Shown: positions 33,636 through 42,197 of the stretch, piece by piece
Layout of the letters: each line of letters begins with the position of its first letter
Position numbering within the stretch: the first letter of the stretch is position 1
Source of the DNA: Clostridium akagii DSM 12554
GTDB lineage: Bacteria > Bacillota > Clostridia > Clostridiales > Clostridiaceae
Length of the DNA stretch: 64,000 nucleotides
Reading direction: 5' to 3'
Assembly: GCF_000686725.1 (NCBI RefSeq)
Contig: NZ_JMLK01000008.1
Coordinates: 62,001-126,000, forward strand
Notes under the pieces: generated by a model
Told to the model about the DNA's origin: nothing
The model's database searches: none
The model's input: the letters and a program-made list of their open reading frames with translations, nothing else
Program-made: the position numbers and the translations under genes

Positions 33636-33654
33636 AGTAATTGGAGTGAATAAA

Positions 33655-33924
33655 ATGGAAAGAAGTTATAACGATTTGTCTCAAAAAGATTTAATGAACA
33701 AAATTTATCAACTGAAGTTTGCAGCAGTTGATCTGAATTTATTTCTTGACAACAATCCTGATAATAAAAGGGCTTTAGACGATTACAACACTGTGAGTAC
33801 AAGATTAAATGAAGTTATAGATATTTACCAGCTTAAATTTGGTCCACTATCAAACTTTGGCGGTTCACAAAGCACATATCCATTTGCATGGGTAGATGAA
33901 CCATGGCCTTGGGAGATTGGATAA
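33655..33924 (+). CDS. cotJB: spore coat protein CotJB
   Basis: An 89-residue CotJB protein: LMNKIYQLKFAAVDLNLFLDN with DNKRALDDYN in the first half and PFAWVDEPWPWE at the C-terminus are its recognisable segments. ATG at 33655 follows TTGGAGTG; an overlapping frame from 33613 is rejected. Second gene of cotJABC. Confidence 0.9.
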   Translation: MERSYNDLSQKDLMNKIYQLKFAAVDLNLFLDNNPDNKRALDDYNTVSTRLNEVIDIYQLKFGPLSNFGGSQSTYPFAWVDEPWPWEIG

Positions 33925-33937
33925 TAGGAGGAAAAAT

Positions 33938-34510
33938 ATGTGGAATTATGATAAGAAATTAGAATATCCTGTTAAAATTAAAAATAAGGATTTAAACATG
34001 GCAAAATTCCTTGTAACACAATATGGTGGTCCCGATGGAGAGCTCAGTGCTGCTATCACATACCTTAACCAACGTTATACAATGCCAACTGGTAAAACAA
34101 AAGGACTCCTTACCGATATAGGTACAGAAGAATTAGCACACGTAGAAATTATTTGTGCTATGGTTTACCAATTATTAAAAGGTGCAACTCCAGATGAATT
34201 AAAGGCAGCAGGTCTTGGTGGTAACTATGCTCAACATGATAATGCTGTATTTCCAACAGACGCAAATGGCGTTCCATGGACAGCAGCCTATACTTCAACC
34301 CTTGGCAATCCCGTTACAGACCTTCATAATGATATGGCAGCTGAACAAAAAGCAAAATCTACCTATGAACATTTAATTGAACTTACAGATGATTACGACG
34401 TTAAGGATGTGCTTAAATTTTTATGGTCTAGAGAGGTCATTCACTATCAGCGCTTTGGCGAAGCCTTAATGAGCGTTTATGATTTAGTAGATAACAAGAA
34501 ATGTTATTAA
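33938..34510 (+). CDS. cotJC: manganese catalase family spore coat protein CotJC
   Basis: A 190-residue four-helix di-manganese protein. DIGTEELAHVEII and SREVIHYQRFGEAL supply the Glu and His ligands of the dimanganese catalase fold; LGGNYAQHDNAVFPTDANG is a typical loop. It is a coat component that may also destroy hydrogen peroxide. ATG follows TAGGAGG, 13 bp after cotJB. The gene cluster is divergent from the peroxide-reduction operon. Confidence 0.93.
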   Translation: MWNYDKKLEYPVKIKNKDLNMAKFLVTQYGGPDGELSAAITYLNQRYTMPTGKTKGLLTDIGTEELAHVEIICAMVYQLLKGATPDELKAAGLGGNYAQHDNAVFPTDANGVPWTAAYTSTLGNPVTDLHNDMAAEQKAKSTYEHLIELTDDYDVKDVLKFLWSREVIHYQRFGEALMSVYDLVDNKKCY

Positions 34511-34628
34511 TTTTACTCACATAAAAAAAGAGATTTACATTTAAAATGAAAAAAAGATTTACTTACTGATGGGGTGATGTACATATATTTGCCATGAATC
34601 ACACTTATGTACTCTCCCTATTAACTTA

Positions 34629-35324
34629 TCACTTGTCACTTGTCACTATCTTGTACCCAACCCCTCTTATTGTCCTTATAATATCGTGCTCCTTATCATC
34701 TAATTTATCCCTCAAATATCTTACATAAACTTCCACAATATTCTCTTCACCATTAAAATCAAAACCCCAGACTTTTTCTAATATAACCTGTTTACTCATT
34801 ACAAGCCCATTATTTATAATTAAATATTTTAGAAGATTATATTCAGTAGGGGATAATTGCAAAAGCCTTACACCAAAATATATCTCATGAGCACCATCAT
34901 CTATAGAAAATTTTCCTACTTTCATAACCTCATTTTTATCTCTGTGTATTTTTCTGAGTCTAGCATTTATTCTAGCTAGAAGCTCTCTAAAGCTAAAAGG
35001 CTTTATCATATAGTCATCAGCACCTATATTCAGTCCTCTTACCTTGTCATCGATATCATCCTTAGCAGTAAGCATAATAATTGGAGCTTCAATATACTTT
35101 TTTATTTCTAAACAAACCTCATAACCATTCTTACCAGGTAACATGATATCTAAAATTATTATGTCAGGATTTAGCTCTATTGCCATTGAAATTGCAGAAT
35201 CACCATCGTAAGCTACATGAACAATGTACCCTTCGGCCTCTAGACCCATCTTTATAAATTCAACAATACTTTCTTCATCATCTACAACTAAAATATTGAC
35301 TTCTTCGTTTCCTCTAGAATTCAT
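34629..35324 (-). CDS. OmpR/PhoB family response regulator
   Basis: A 231-residue two-component regulator. The receiver has the acidic pair DD at 15-16, phospho-acceptor Asp59 (IIILDIMLPG) and the Lys in MLTAKDD. The C-terminal winged helix carries LLQLSPTEYNLLKYLI and VYVRYLRDKLDD with IRTIRGVGYK. No kinase gene is adjacent, so it is an orphan here. The last five codons and stop (VTSDK*) are GTGACAAGTGACAAGTGA, a run of heptamer repeats, which suggests that the end of the gene was rewritten by repeat expansion. Confidence 0.93.
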   Translation of the reverse strand: MNSRGNEEVNILVVDDEESIVEFIKMGLEAEGYIVHVAYDGDSAISMAIELNPDIIILDIMLPGKNGYEVCLEIKKYIEAPIIMLTAKDDIDDKVRGLNIGADDYMIKPFSFRELLARINARLRKIHRDKNEVMKVGKFSIDDGAHEIYFGVRLLQLSPTEYNLLKYLIINNGLVMSKQVILEKVWGFDFNGEENIVEVYVRYLRDKLDDKEHDIIRTIRGVGYKIVTSDK

Positions 35325-35443
35325 ATGTAGTAACCATCCTTTTATAATGCATCCTAAAAAATGTAATAAGTTTTTAAGATGTCAAAATAATTTTTTCTTA
35401 AGTTTATCATAAAATCACAGTCTTTTGTATGTATTGTGGGTTA

Positions 35444-36070
35444 TTAAATGTATTCCACAAACTCCCCAACCGGTTTTCTATATCCCCTTAATCTTATATT
35501 ATTAGGATCTTCCTTACCTATTGTTATTAGTAGCACAGGTTCATAATCGTCTTCTATGTGAAATAATTTTTTTGTTACTTCTGCATTAAATCCCATCATT
35601 GGACAAGTATCCCATCCTTTATCTTTTGCTATAAGCATAAACATCATAGCTGAAATTGAAGCATTTCTTATGGCTTCATCTCTCATGAAATTTTCTCCTC
35701 TGCCTTCATACATTGCATATATGTCTTGAATTGTTTTTGCATAAGATATTTCATCTAACATCCCAAGCATTTTCATTGGCTCATATATTCTCTCAGCATC
35801 CTTATAAGCCTTTTTGTTTCCAAGCACAATAATTGCGGCCGAAGACGTATGCACTTTATATTGTGGTGATGCCTTGTCCCGAAATAATTCCTTCATAGTT
35901 TTGTCTTTTATAACTAAATATTTAACATGTTGCAAATTGAAACAAGACGGCGCTAGCATTACTTCAGTAAATATTTCATTTAACTGTTCCTCTGTTATTT
36001 CTATGCCTTCTAAAAAATTGTTAGAAGACTTTCTAGCATTAATTAACTCATTGAAACTTGAATATGCCAC
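35444..36070 (-). CDS. nitroreductase family protein
   Basis: A 208-residue FMN oxidoreductase. NARKSSNNFLEG is the N-terminal phosphate-binding motif and MLAPSCFNLQH the next FMN loop; AKDKGWDTCPMMGF and LLITIGKEDP form the C-terminal part. Larger than the one at 10021-10551 and of another subgroup. It starts at a GTG after GAGGTGATT. Substrate unknown. Upstream it faces the AraC gene across about 170 bp. Confidence 0.88.
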   Translation of the reverse strand: MAYSSFNELINARKSSNNFLEGIEITEEQLNEIFTEVMLAPSCFNLQHVKYLVIKDKTMKELFRDKASPQYKVHTSSAAIIVLGNKKAYKDAERIYEPMKMLGMLDEISYAKTIQDIYAMYEGRGENFMRDEAIRNASISAMMFMLIAKDKGWDTCPMMGFNAEVTKKLFHIEDDYEPVLLITIGKEDPNNIRLRGYRKPVGEFVEYI

Positions 36071-36243
36071 AATTAATCACCTCTATATATTTTATGATAC
36101 TTATTTTATATAACCATCATACTAAAAGTAACTTCATAATGTCAAGTTATTTCATCATTATTAACTTGTATCTTGTATCTTGTAAGTTTGTAAAAACTAC
36201 TTTATTATAATCTATAAGAAGTATATATTGGTTGGTGATAATT

Positions 36244-37128
36244 ATGAATGAAGAGGCAATTTTAAAAATTAAAAGAGGCTACCTTAATGAAGACTTTAAA
36301 TATTTCCATCTCAAAGATAAAAAAAACATGGATTTTGAATCCCATTATCATGACTTTAATAAAATTATAATATTTATATCTGGTACAGTAACCTACTTAA
36401 TCGAAGGTAAATCATATAAATTAAAGCCATGGGATATTATTTTTGTTAGTAGTAACGAGGTGCATAGACCTATAATAAGTCCTAATGAGGCCTATGAAAG
36501 AATAATAATATGGATAAATAAAAATTTTCTGGAAAAACATAATACAATTGATAGTGATTTATTGACTTGCTTTAAACTAGCCGCAGACAGAAAACATAAC
36601 ATGTTACGTTTGGATGCTAATAATATAAATAAGGTAAAATTAATATTACAAGCTTTAGGAGTTGAAAATAATAGTGTAGCTTTTGCTAGTCATATTTTAA
36701 AAAATTCCCTTATTATTCAGTTGCTAGTATATATGAACCGACTATTTATTGAAAACAAAATTGATGATAGTACTTTGGATGTAGAGTATGATGAAAGGAT
36801 AGTTGAAATAATAGACTATATAAATAAGAATCTAGGTAGCACACTAACAATCAATAATATATCTTCAAATTTTTATATAAATAAATACTATTTGATGCAT
36901 AAATTTAAAGAACAAACCGGATTTACCCTTCATAGTTACATTCAGCAAAAAAGATTACTCTATGCAGCCTCTTTAATAAAAAAAGGTAACCAGATAACAA
37001 GTGTTTATTTAGACTGTGGTTTTGGTGATTATTCCAGCTTCATGAGAGCCTTTAAAAAAATGTTTCAATTATCCCCAAGAAACTATTCCAAGTTAATTAT
37101 GAGTTGCAACAAGCTAAAAGATAGATGA
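36244..37128 (+). CDS. AraC family regulator with N-terminal cupin
   Basis: A 294-residue protein. Residues ~20-100 are an AraC-type cupin (FESHYHDFNKIIIFISG, LKPWDIIFV), and the last 100 hold two HTH motifs (LTINNISSNFYINKYYLMHKF and VYLDCGFGDYSSFMRAFKK). The cupin histidines suggest small-molecule sensing. ATG at 36244 after GGTTGGTG is preferred to an upstream TTG. The terminator 37116-37144 overlaps the stop codon. Target genes are not evident; the neighbouring nitroreductase gene is one candidate. Confidence 0.87.
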   Translation: MNEEAILKIKRGYLNEDFKYFHLKDKKNMDFESHYHDFNKIIIFISGTVTYLIEGKSYKLKPWDIIFVSSNEVHRPIISPNEAYERIIIWINKNFLEKHNTIDSDLLTCFKLAADRKHNMLRLDANNINKVKLILQALGVENNSVAFASHILKNSLIIQLLVYMNRLFIENKIDDSTLDVEYDERIVEIIDYINKNLGSTLTINNISSNFYINKYYLMHKFKEQTGFTLHSYIQQKRLLYAASLIKKGNQITSVYLDCGFGDYSSFMRAFKKMFQLSPRNYSKLIMSCNKLKDR

Positions 37129-37144
37129 AAAATATCTATCTTTT
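37116..37144 (+). terminator. terminator overlapping the AraC stop codon
   Basis: AAAAGATAGAT/ATCTATCTTTT stem with TTTTTG tail; the TGA at 37126-37128 lies within it. Confidence 0.7.
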
Positions 37145-37217
37145 TGTAAGTTCCAAAATAAAATAAATCCAAAACTAAATTTGTCTACATTTTACTTGCA
37201 ACCTGCTCAAAAATATA

Positions 37218-37301
37218 TTGACATAAAATATTCATGGGATTATAATATAATTCGTGATATAAATATACGAATACGAAATATACGAAGGCGAAATATACTT
37301 C
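37218..37301 (+). promoter_or_regulatory. marR-ABC operon promoter and repeated operator
   Basis: TTGACA (37218-37223) - 17 bp - TATAAT (37241-37246). Directly behind are ATTCGT...ACGAAT (37250-37272, inverted) and three direct copies of AATATACGAA/AATATACTTC at 37262, 37277 and 37292, each 15 bp apart, reaching almost to the ribosome site. They are the likely MarR binding sites. Confidence 0.7.
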
Positions 37302-37315
37302 AAGGTGGTGATTAA

Positions 37316-37756
37316 GTGGAAACATTAGACGAAAGTATCGAAGTGGCAAAACTTTTCCAAGAAGTGATGCAGTTATTTAAACATAATATGAGCAAACTGC
37401 TTGAAGAAACAGGTATGTCTATGCCTCAAGGTATGGTCATTGGACTTTTAGGCAAAAAAAAGAAGATGAAGATAACAGAATTAAGTAATGAACTTTGCTT
37501 ATCCAATAGTACAGTATCCGGAATTATAGACAGACTTGAAAAAAGTGAAATGGTAGTGAGGGAGAGAAGCGAAGAAGATAGAAGGGTAGTTTACGTTAGT
37601 ATAGCTCCTAACTTCAAGAGTATGCATAAAATTTTTCATAATCAGGTTGAAAAAAGCGTTGAAGATATAATGAGCCGAGGAAGCGAGGAAGAAATTCATA
37701 AAATATTTGAAGGATTAGGCACACTTAAGCGGCTTTTGAGTATTGAAAAAAAATAA
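37316..37756 (+). CDS. MarR family transcriptional regulator
   Basis: A 146-residue winged-helix repressor. MKITELSNELCLSNSTVSGIIDRLEKSEMV is the helix-turn-helix, followed by the wing RERSEEDRRVVYVSI. A GTG start follows AAGGTGGTG. It heads an operon with two ABC exporter genes (15-30 bp gap), the usual layout of drug-responsive exporter control. Autorepression through the repeats upstream is likely. Confidence 0.92.
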   Translation: METLDESIEVAKLFQEVMQLFKHNMSKLLEETGMSMPQGMVIGLLGKKKKMKITELSNELCLSNSTVSGIIDRLEKSEMVVRERSEEDRRVVYVSIAPNFKSMHKIFHNQVEKSVEDIMSRGSEEEIHKIFEGLGTLKRLLSIEKK

Positions 37757-37785
37757 AATAATTACAATGAATGGAGATGACACTT

Positions 37786-39561
37786 TTGATTAAATTATTT
37801 AGATTTCTAAAACAATTTACATTACAGATAATAGCAATATTTATATTGATTTTTACTCAAGTACTTGCAAATTTATATCTACCAACTTTGATGGCTGATA
37901 TAATTAATAAAGGTATAGTACAAAAAAATACACTTCAAACTATTTCATTTTTAGGATTCAGTGGAACTTATAAAGGTATGGATTATATTTTTAGGATTGG
38001 CATAATTATGCTGATAATTTCAGCAGGTGGTGTTATATGCTCAATTATATCTGCCTTCTTGTCGTCACAAACTGCTGTAGGCCTTGGTAGGATTGTGCGT
38101 AATAAGTTATTTACTAAAGTTGAAGGATTTTCCCTTCACGAATTTGATAAAGTTGGTACGGCCACTCTTATAACAAGAACTACCAATGACGTTATTCAGG
38201 TTCAAGCTGCAACAATAATGATTTTTTCTATTTTGCTTTTTGCTCCTTTAACTGCTCTTGGTGGCATTGTTATGGCTTTAAGAGAAGATAAAACACTTAC
38301 CTGGATTTTTGCTGTTGTAATTCCACTCCTTGGAATTATCATTGGAATAACTCTTAAATTCGCAATGCCATTGTTTAAATTAATGCAAGTTAAAATTGAT
38401 AAATTGAACCTTGTATTACGTGAATCTCTTATTGGTATTAGGGTAGTACGTGCATTTAATCGTATTGATACCGAAAAAGATAGATTTAATGATGCTAACA
38501 CTGACCTTATGGATAATGCTATAAAAGTAAATAAGATTATGGCATTTTTATTACCCATAATGATGTTAATTATGAATCTCACAACCGTTGCTATAATTTG
38601 GTTCGGTGCTAAAAGAATAGATACTGGTAGTATGGAAGTTGGTTCATTAATAGCATTTATGCAATATGGAATGCAAATTTTATTCGGATTCTTAATGCTT
38701 GCTATGGTATTTATAATGATACCAAGGGCTCAAGCATCTGCAATAAGAATAAACGAAGTATTAGAAATGGAACCTGAAATTGTTGATCCAAAGGTTATTA
38801 AATTGGCCGATAAACAAAGTGGATATGTTGAGTTTAAAGATGTAACTTTTAGCTATCCCGGTGCAGATCAACCTGCAATTAGTCATATAACATTTAGTGC
38901 AAAACCAGGTGAGACAACTGCTATTATTGGTGGTACGGGTTCTGGTAAATCAACACTGATTAACTTAATACCACGTTTTTATGATGCAACTAGTGGTGAG
39001 GTATTAGTAGATGGGGTAAATGTACGTGAAATGAGTCAGGAAGCACTTCGTGCAAAGATTGGTTTTGTTCCTCAAAAAACCGTACTTTTCACTGGAACTA
39101 TTGCCGAAAATATTAGATATGGTAAGGATGATGCTACAATTGAAGAAATTGAACATGCAACTAAAGTAGCACAAGCTACAGATTTTGTTAATGGAATGAA
39201 AGAAGGATATGATCACCTTATTGCCCAGGGGGGAACAAATGTATCTGGTGGACAAAAGCAACGTCTATCTATAGCACGTGCCTTAGTTAGAAAACCTGGA
39301 ATATATATTTTTGATGACAGTTTTTCAGCACTTGATTTTAAAACCGATGCGAAACTACGTGCAGCACTTAAAAAAGAGACTGCAAAATCTACAGTAATAA
39401 TAATTGCTCAAAGAGTTGCCACAGTTATGGATGCTGATAGAATTATAGTAATAGATGATGGCGCCATCGCAGGAATAGGAACTCACAAAGAGCTTTTAAC
39501 TAGTTGTAAGGTATATCATGAGATTGTATCTTCACAGCTTTCAGAGGAGGAATTATCATGA
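37786..39561 (+). CDS. ABC exporter half-transporter (degenerate-site subunit)
   Basis: A 591-residue membrane-plus-ATPase protein: six helices in residues ~15-315, then the nucleotide-binding domain with GGTGSGKST, VSGGQKQR and Walker B IYIFDDSFSALD. The Walker B Glu is replaced by Asp (DD for DE) and the H-loop is AQR instead of AHR. This chain therefore contributes the non-hydrolysing site of a heterodimer like LmrCD or BmrCD. The start is probably the TTG at 37786, nine bases after GGAG; an ATG at 37771 has no site. It overlaps the partner gene by 4 bp (ATGA). Confidence 0.92.
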   Translation: MIKLFRFLKQFTLQIIAIFILIFTQVLANLYLPTLMADIINKGIVQKNTLQTISFLGFSGTYKGMDYIFRIGIIMLIISAGGVICSIISAFLSSQTAVGLGRIVRNKLFTKVEGFSLHEFDKVGTATLITRTTNDVIQVQAATIMIFSILLFAPLTALGGIVMALREDKTLTWIFAVVIPLLGIIIGITLKFAMPLFKLMQVKIDKLNLVLRESLIGIRVVRAFNRIDTEKDRFNDANTDLMDNAIKVNKIMAFLLPIMMLIMNLTTVAIIWFGAKRIDTGSMEVGSLIAFMQYGMQILFGFLMLAMVFIMIPRAQASAIRINEVLEMEPEIVDPKVIKLADKQSGYVEFKDVTFSYPGADQPAISHITFSAKPGETTAIIGGTGSGKSTLINLIPRFYDATSGEVLVDGVNVREMSQEALRAKIGFVPQKTVLFTGTIAENIRYGKDDATIEEIEHATKVAQATDFVNGMKEGYDHLIAQGGTNVSGGQKQRLSIARALVRKPGIYIFDDSFSALDFKTDAKLRAALKKETAKSTVIIIAQRVATVMDADRIIVIDDGAIAGIGTHKELLTSCKVYHEIVSSQLSEEELS

Positions 39562-41570
39562 GTGAAAACAACAAGAGCAAAAAATCCGGTGGTAATATGG
39601 GTCGATCTGGTGGACCAATGGGATCATTCGCATCAGGACCAGTAGTTAAAGCCAAAGACTTTAAAGGAACATTAAAAAGACTGGTAGGGTATTTGAAGCC
39701 ACAAAGAACTAATTTTATTTTAGTTTTTATATTTGCAATTATCAGCACGATTTTCACAATAGTAGGACCTAAGATTTCTGCAAAAGCCATAGATAAATTG
39801 GTTGAAGGTATAATGAATAAATATACGCTAATTGGTCTACATGCTCAGCAAGAAAAGATAGCAACTTTAGTTAAGGCTAACCCAGCAGCTGCAAAGAGTC
39901 CTAAAGTTGTTGCAGGTCTTGCGCAAATTAAAGCTGGAATTTCTAAGGTAATGAATGTAAATAGTGGTAAGATAGATTTCACATATATACTAAATATTAT
40001 AGTCCTTTTAATTGGGTTATATTTAGTAAGTACAATTTTTGGATTTCTTCAACAATATATTATGGCTGGAGTTGCACAGAAAACAGTTTACAACCTACGC
40101 AGAGATGTTGATGAAAAGCTTTCAAGGTTACCACTTAAGTTCTTTGATGCAAGAACCCATGGTGAGATATTAAGTCGTGTTACAAATGATGTTGATAATA
40201 TATCAACAACGCTTCAGCAAAGTCTAACACAACTGATTACTTCATTTGTTACAATCGTTGGTATCATCGTTATGATGCTTACAATAAGCCCAATAATGAC
40301 ATTAGTTGTAATTTTGACTTTGCCACTATATATTTTTGTGACTGCTTTTGTTGCAAAAAGGTCTCAAAAATATTTTGCTGCTCAACAAAAGGAAATTGGA
40401 GAAATCAATGGCCATGTTGAAGAGATGTATACGGGCCACAAGATTGTTAAATCTTTTGGACATGAGAAGGATTCAATACAAGTGTTTAGAAATATCAATG
40501 ACAGATTATATGTTGCAGGATGGAAAGCTCAGTTCATATCAGGAATAATAATGCCTTTGATGAGATTTGTTAGTAATTTAGGTTATGTAGTAGTCTGTAT
40601 TGTTGGAGGACTCCTAGCAACCCAAGGTAAGGTTAGTATTGGTGATATTCAAGCCTTTATTCAATATTCCAATCAGTTTACTCAACCAATAGTTCAGACT
40701 GCAAATATCGCAAATATTATTCAATCAACTGTAGCATCAGCTGAACGTATTTTTGAATTACTAGATGAGGTTGAAGAACTTCCAGAATCTGTAGATGGCA
40801 AGTTAATTGAGTTTCCTAAGGGAGAAGTTAAATTTGAAAATGTTGACTTTAGCTATAAAACAGAGGAACCTCTTATTAAGAATATGAACATTGATGTAAA
40901 ACAAGGTCATACAATCGCAATCGTTGGACCTACTGGTGCTGGTAAAACTACACTTGTTAACTTACTTATGAGATTCTATGAGATAGATGCTGGTAAAATT
41001 ACAGTTGATGGAGTTGACATAAGAGACATGAAACGTGCACAATTACGTAATATGTTTGGTATGGTACTTCAAGATACTTGGCTATACAATGGTACTATAA
41101 TGGAAAATATTGCCTACGGTAGAAAAGGTGCTACAGAAGAAGAGACTATGCAGGCTGCTAGAGCTGCTCATGCACATCACTTTATTAAGACCCTTCCTGA
41201 TGGGTATAACACAATATTAAATGAAGAAGCTTCAAATATATCACAGGGTCAAAAACAACTTCTTACTATTGCTAGGGCAATACTTGCAAATCCAACTATT
41301 ATGATTCTAGATGAAGCTACAAGTAGTGTTGACTCAAGAACAGAAGTTTATATACAAAGGGCTATGTCAGAACTTATGCAAAACAGAACAAGTTTTGTAA
41401 TTGCACATAGACTTTCTACAATTAAAGATGCGGAATTAATACTAGTTATGAATAAAGGAAGCATTATTGAAATGGGTAATCATGATGAACTTATTGCTAA
41501 GAAAGGCTTCTATGAAGATCTTTATAATAGTCAATTTTCTGGAGCAAACTTAGATAATGAGGTAGTATAA
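39558..41570 (+). CDS. ABC exporter half-transporter (catalytic-site subunit)
   Basis: A 670-residue partner of the preceding gene. It has an N-terminal Gly/Ser/Pro-rich tail of about 30 residues, a membrane domain with an inserted loop of about 60 residues between the first two helices (residues ~80-145), and a complete ATPase domain: GPTGAGKTT, signature ISQGQKQL, Walker B IMILDEATSSVD, H-loop AHR. The signature is SQGQ rather than SGGQ. Together the pair should export lipophilic drugs or peptides. The extracellular-side insertion is typical of this subunit class. Confidence 0.93.
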   Translation: MSENNKSKKSGGNMGRSGGPMGSFASGPVVKAKDFKGTLKRLVGYLKPQRTNFILVFIFAIISTIFTIVGPKISAKAIDKLVEGIMNKYTLIGLHAQQEKIATLVKANPAAAKSPKVVAGLAQIKAGISKVMNVNSGKIDFTYILNIIVLLIGLYLVSTIFGFLQQYIMAGVAQKTVYNLRRDVDEKLSRLPLKFFDARTHGEILSRVTNDVDNISTTLQQSLTQLITSFVTIVGIIVMMLTISPIMTLVVILTLPLYIFVTAFVAKRSQKYFAAQQKEIGEINGHVEEMYTGHKIVKSFGHEKDSIQVFRNINDRLYVAGWKAQFISGIIMPLMRFVSNLGYVVVCIVGGLLATQGKVSIGDIQAFIQYSNQFTQPIVQTANIANIIQSTVASAERIFELLDEVEELPESVDGKLIEFPKGEVKFENVDFSYKTEEPLIKNMNIDVKQGHTIAIVGPTGAGKTTLVNLLMRFYEIDAGKITVDGVDIRDMKRAQLRNMFGMVLQDTWLYNGTIMENIAYGRKGATEEETMQAARAAHAHHFIKTLPDGYNTILNEEASNISQGQKQLLTIARAILANPTIMILDEATSSVDSRTEVYIQRAMSELMQNRTSFVIAHRLSTIKDAELILVMNKGSIIEMGNHDELIAKKGFYEDLYNSQFSGANLDNEVV

Positions 41571-41839
41571 ATTAAGATAGTATGAATATTATTAGACAGA
41601 AGAATAAGGTTATTTGGTTTTAAAAGAAATTTCAACAACTTTTGCATAAGAAGAACACGATTATAATTGTGTTCTTCTTATTTTTAATAATATTTTCTTC
41701 TCAAAGATAAAAAAATATTATTAAATCCTTTCATAATAGATTTTAGCAACATATTCTTATCAATCTATCAATTTAACGCAGTTAAATTATACAATATCAT
41801 AATTTTTCTAAGATTTTACTAGGAATATCTTCACCCCCA
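41571..41839. other. intergenic region between exporter and aromatic operons
   Basis: Contains the exporter terminator (41647-41680) and otherwise AT-rich sequence without supported genes. Confidence 0.5.
41647..41680 (+). terminator. intrinsic terminator of the ABC exporter operon
   Basis: 12-bp stem TAAGAAGAACAC/GTGTTCTTCTTA followed by TTTTTAATA. Confidence 0.85.
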
Positions 41840-41867
41840 TTGACATCCATATTCAGTTTGATATAAT
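41840..41867 (+). promoter_or_regulatory. sigma-A promoter of the aromatic operon leader
   Basis: TTGACA (41840-41845) - 16 bp - TATAAT (41862-41867). Expected start of transcription near 41875, 43 bases before the leader peptide ATG. Confidence 0.85.
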
Positions 41868-41917
41868 TAGTGAAAAGTTATTTAAACTTTATTAACGAGG
41901 AAAGTTGGTGAATTGTA

Positions 41918-42064
41918 ATGTCAAACTCAATTATGAAAAGTGTAACAACAATATATGGTTTCTATTTTAGCTTGAGCTTTTATTTTAGCGCAGGCTATTA
42001 CTTTTACCCAAAAAAACTTAATAATCACTTTCATAATGAGTTCCGTGAATTACAATTTGTTTAA
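41918..42064 (+). CDS. Phe/Tyr-rich leader peptide of the aromatic amino acid operon
   Basis: A 48-codon frame between the promoter and aroF. Eight Phe and six Tyr make up 14 of 48 residues, and 11 of the 18 residues from 13 to 30 are Phe or Tyr (IYGFYFSLSFYFSAGYYFYP); three more Phe codons lie at 38, 42 and 47, close to the stop. GAGG and GGTG stand upstream of the ATG. The composition, position and the alternative hairpins that follow make it a leader peptide for ribosome-mediated attenuation by charged tRNA-Phe/Tyr. It is not a recognised protein family and probably has no function as a product. Confidence 0.75.
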   Translation: MSNSIMKSVTTIYGFYFSLSFYFSAGYYFYPKKLNNHFHNEFRELQFV

Positions 42065-42129
42065 TACATAAGGTAATTTTAACATTGGTTAAAAGGAGAA
42101 GACTCATTTGGGGTCTTCTCCTTTTTTTT
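42047..42129 (+). promoter_or_regulatory. attenuator with alternative hairpins before aroF
   Basis: Segment 1, GAATTAC (42047-42053, inside the last leader codons), pairs with segment 2, GTAATTT (42073-42079). Segment 2 (TTTTAAC, 42077-42083) can instead pair with segment 3 (GTTAAAA, 42088-42094). Segment 3, from AAAAGGAGAAGAC (42091-42103), otherwise pairs with segment 4 (42113-42125) to give a strong terminator followed by T to 42129. A ribosome stalled at Phe42 or Phe47 would cover segment 1, free segment 2 and disturb the terminator. Confidence 0.75.
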
Positions 42130-42197
42130 ACAATTTACCTTAAAATACTGTTTACACTCTAACTTTTTTAATACCAAAATATAAGGGGGCATTTATT

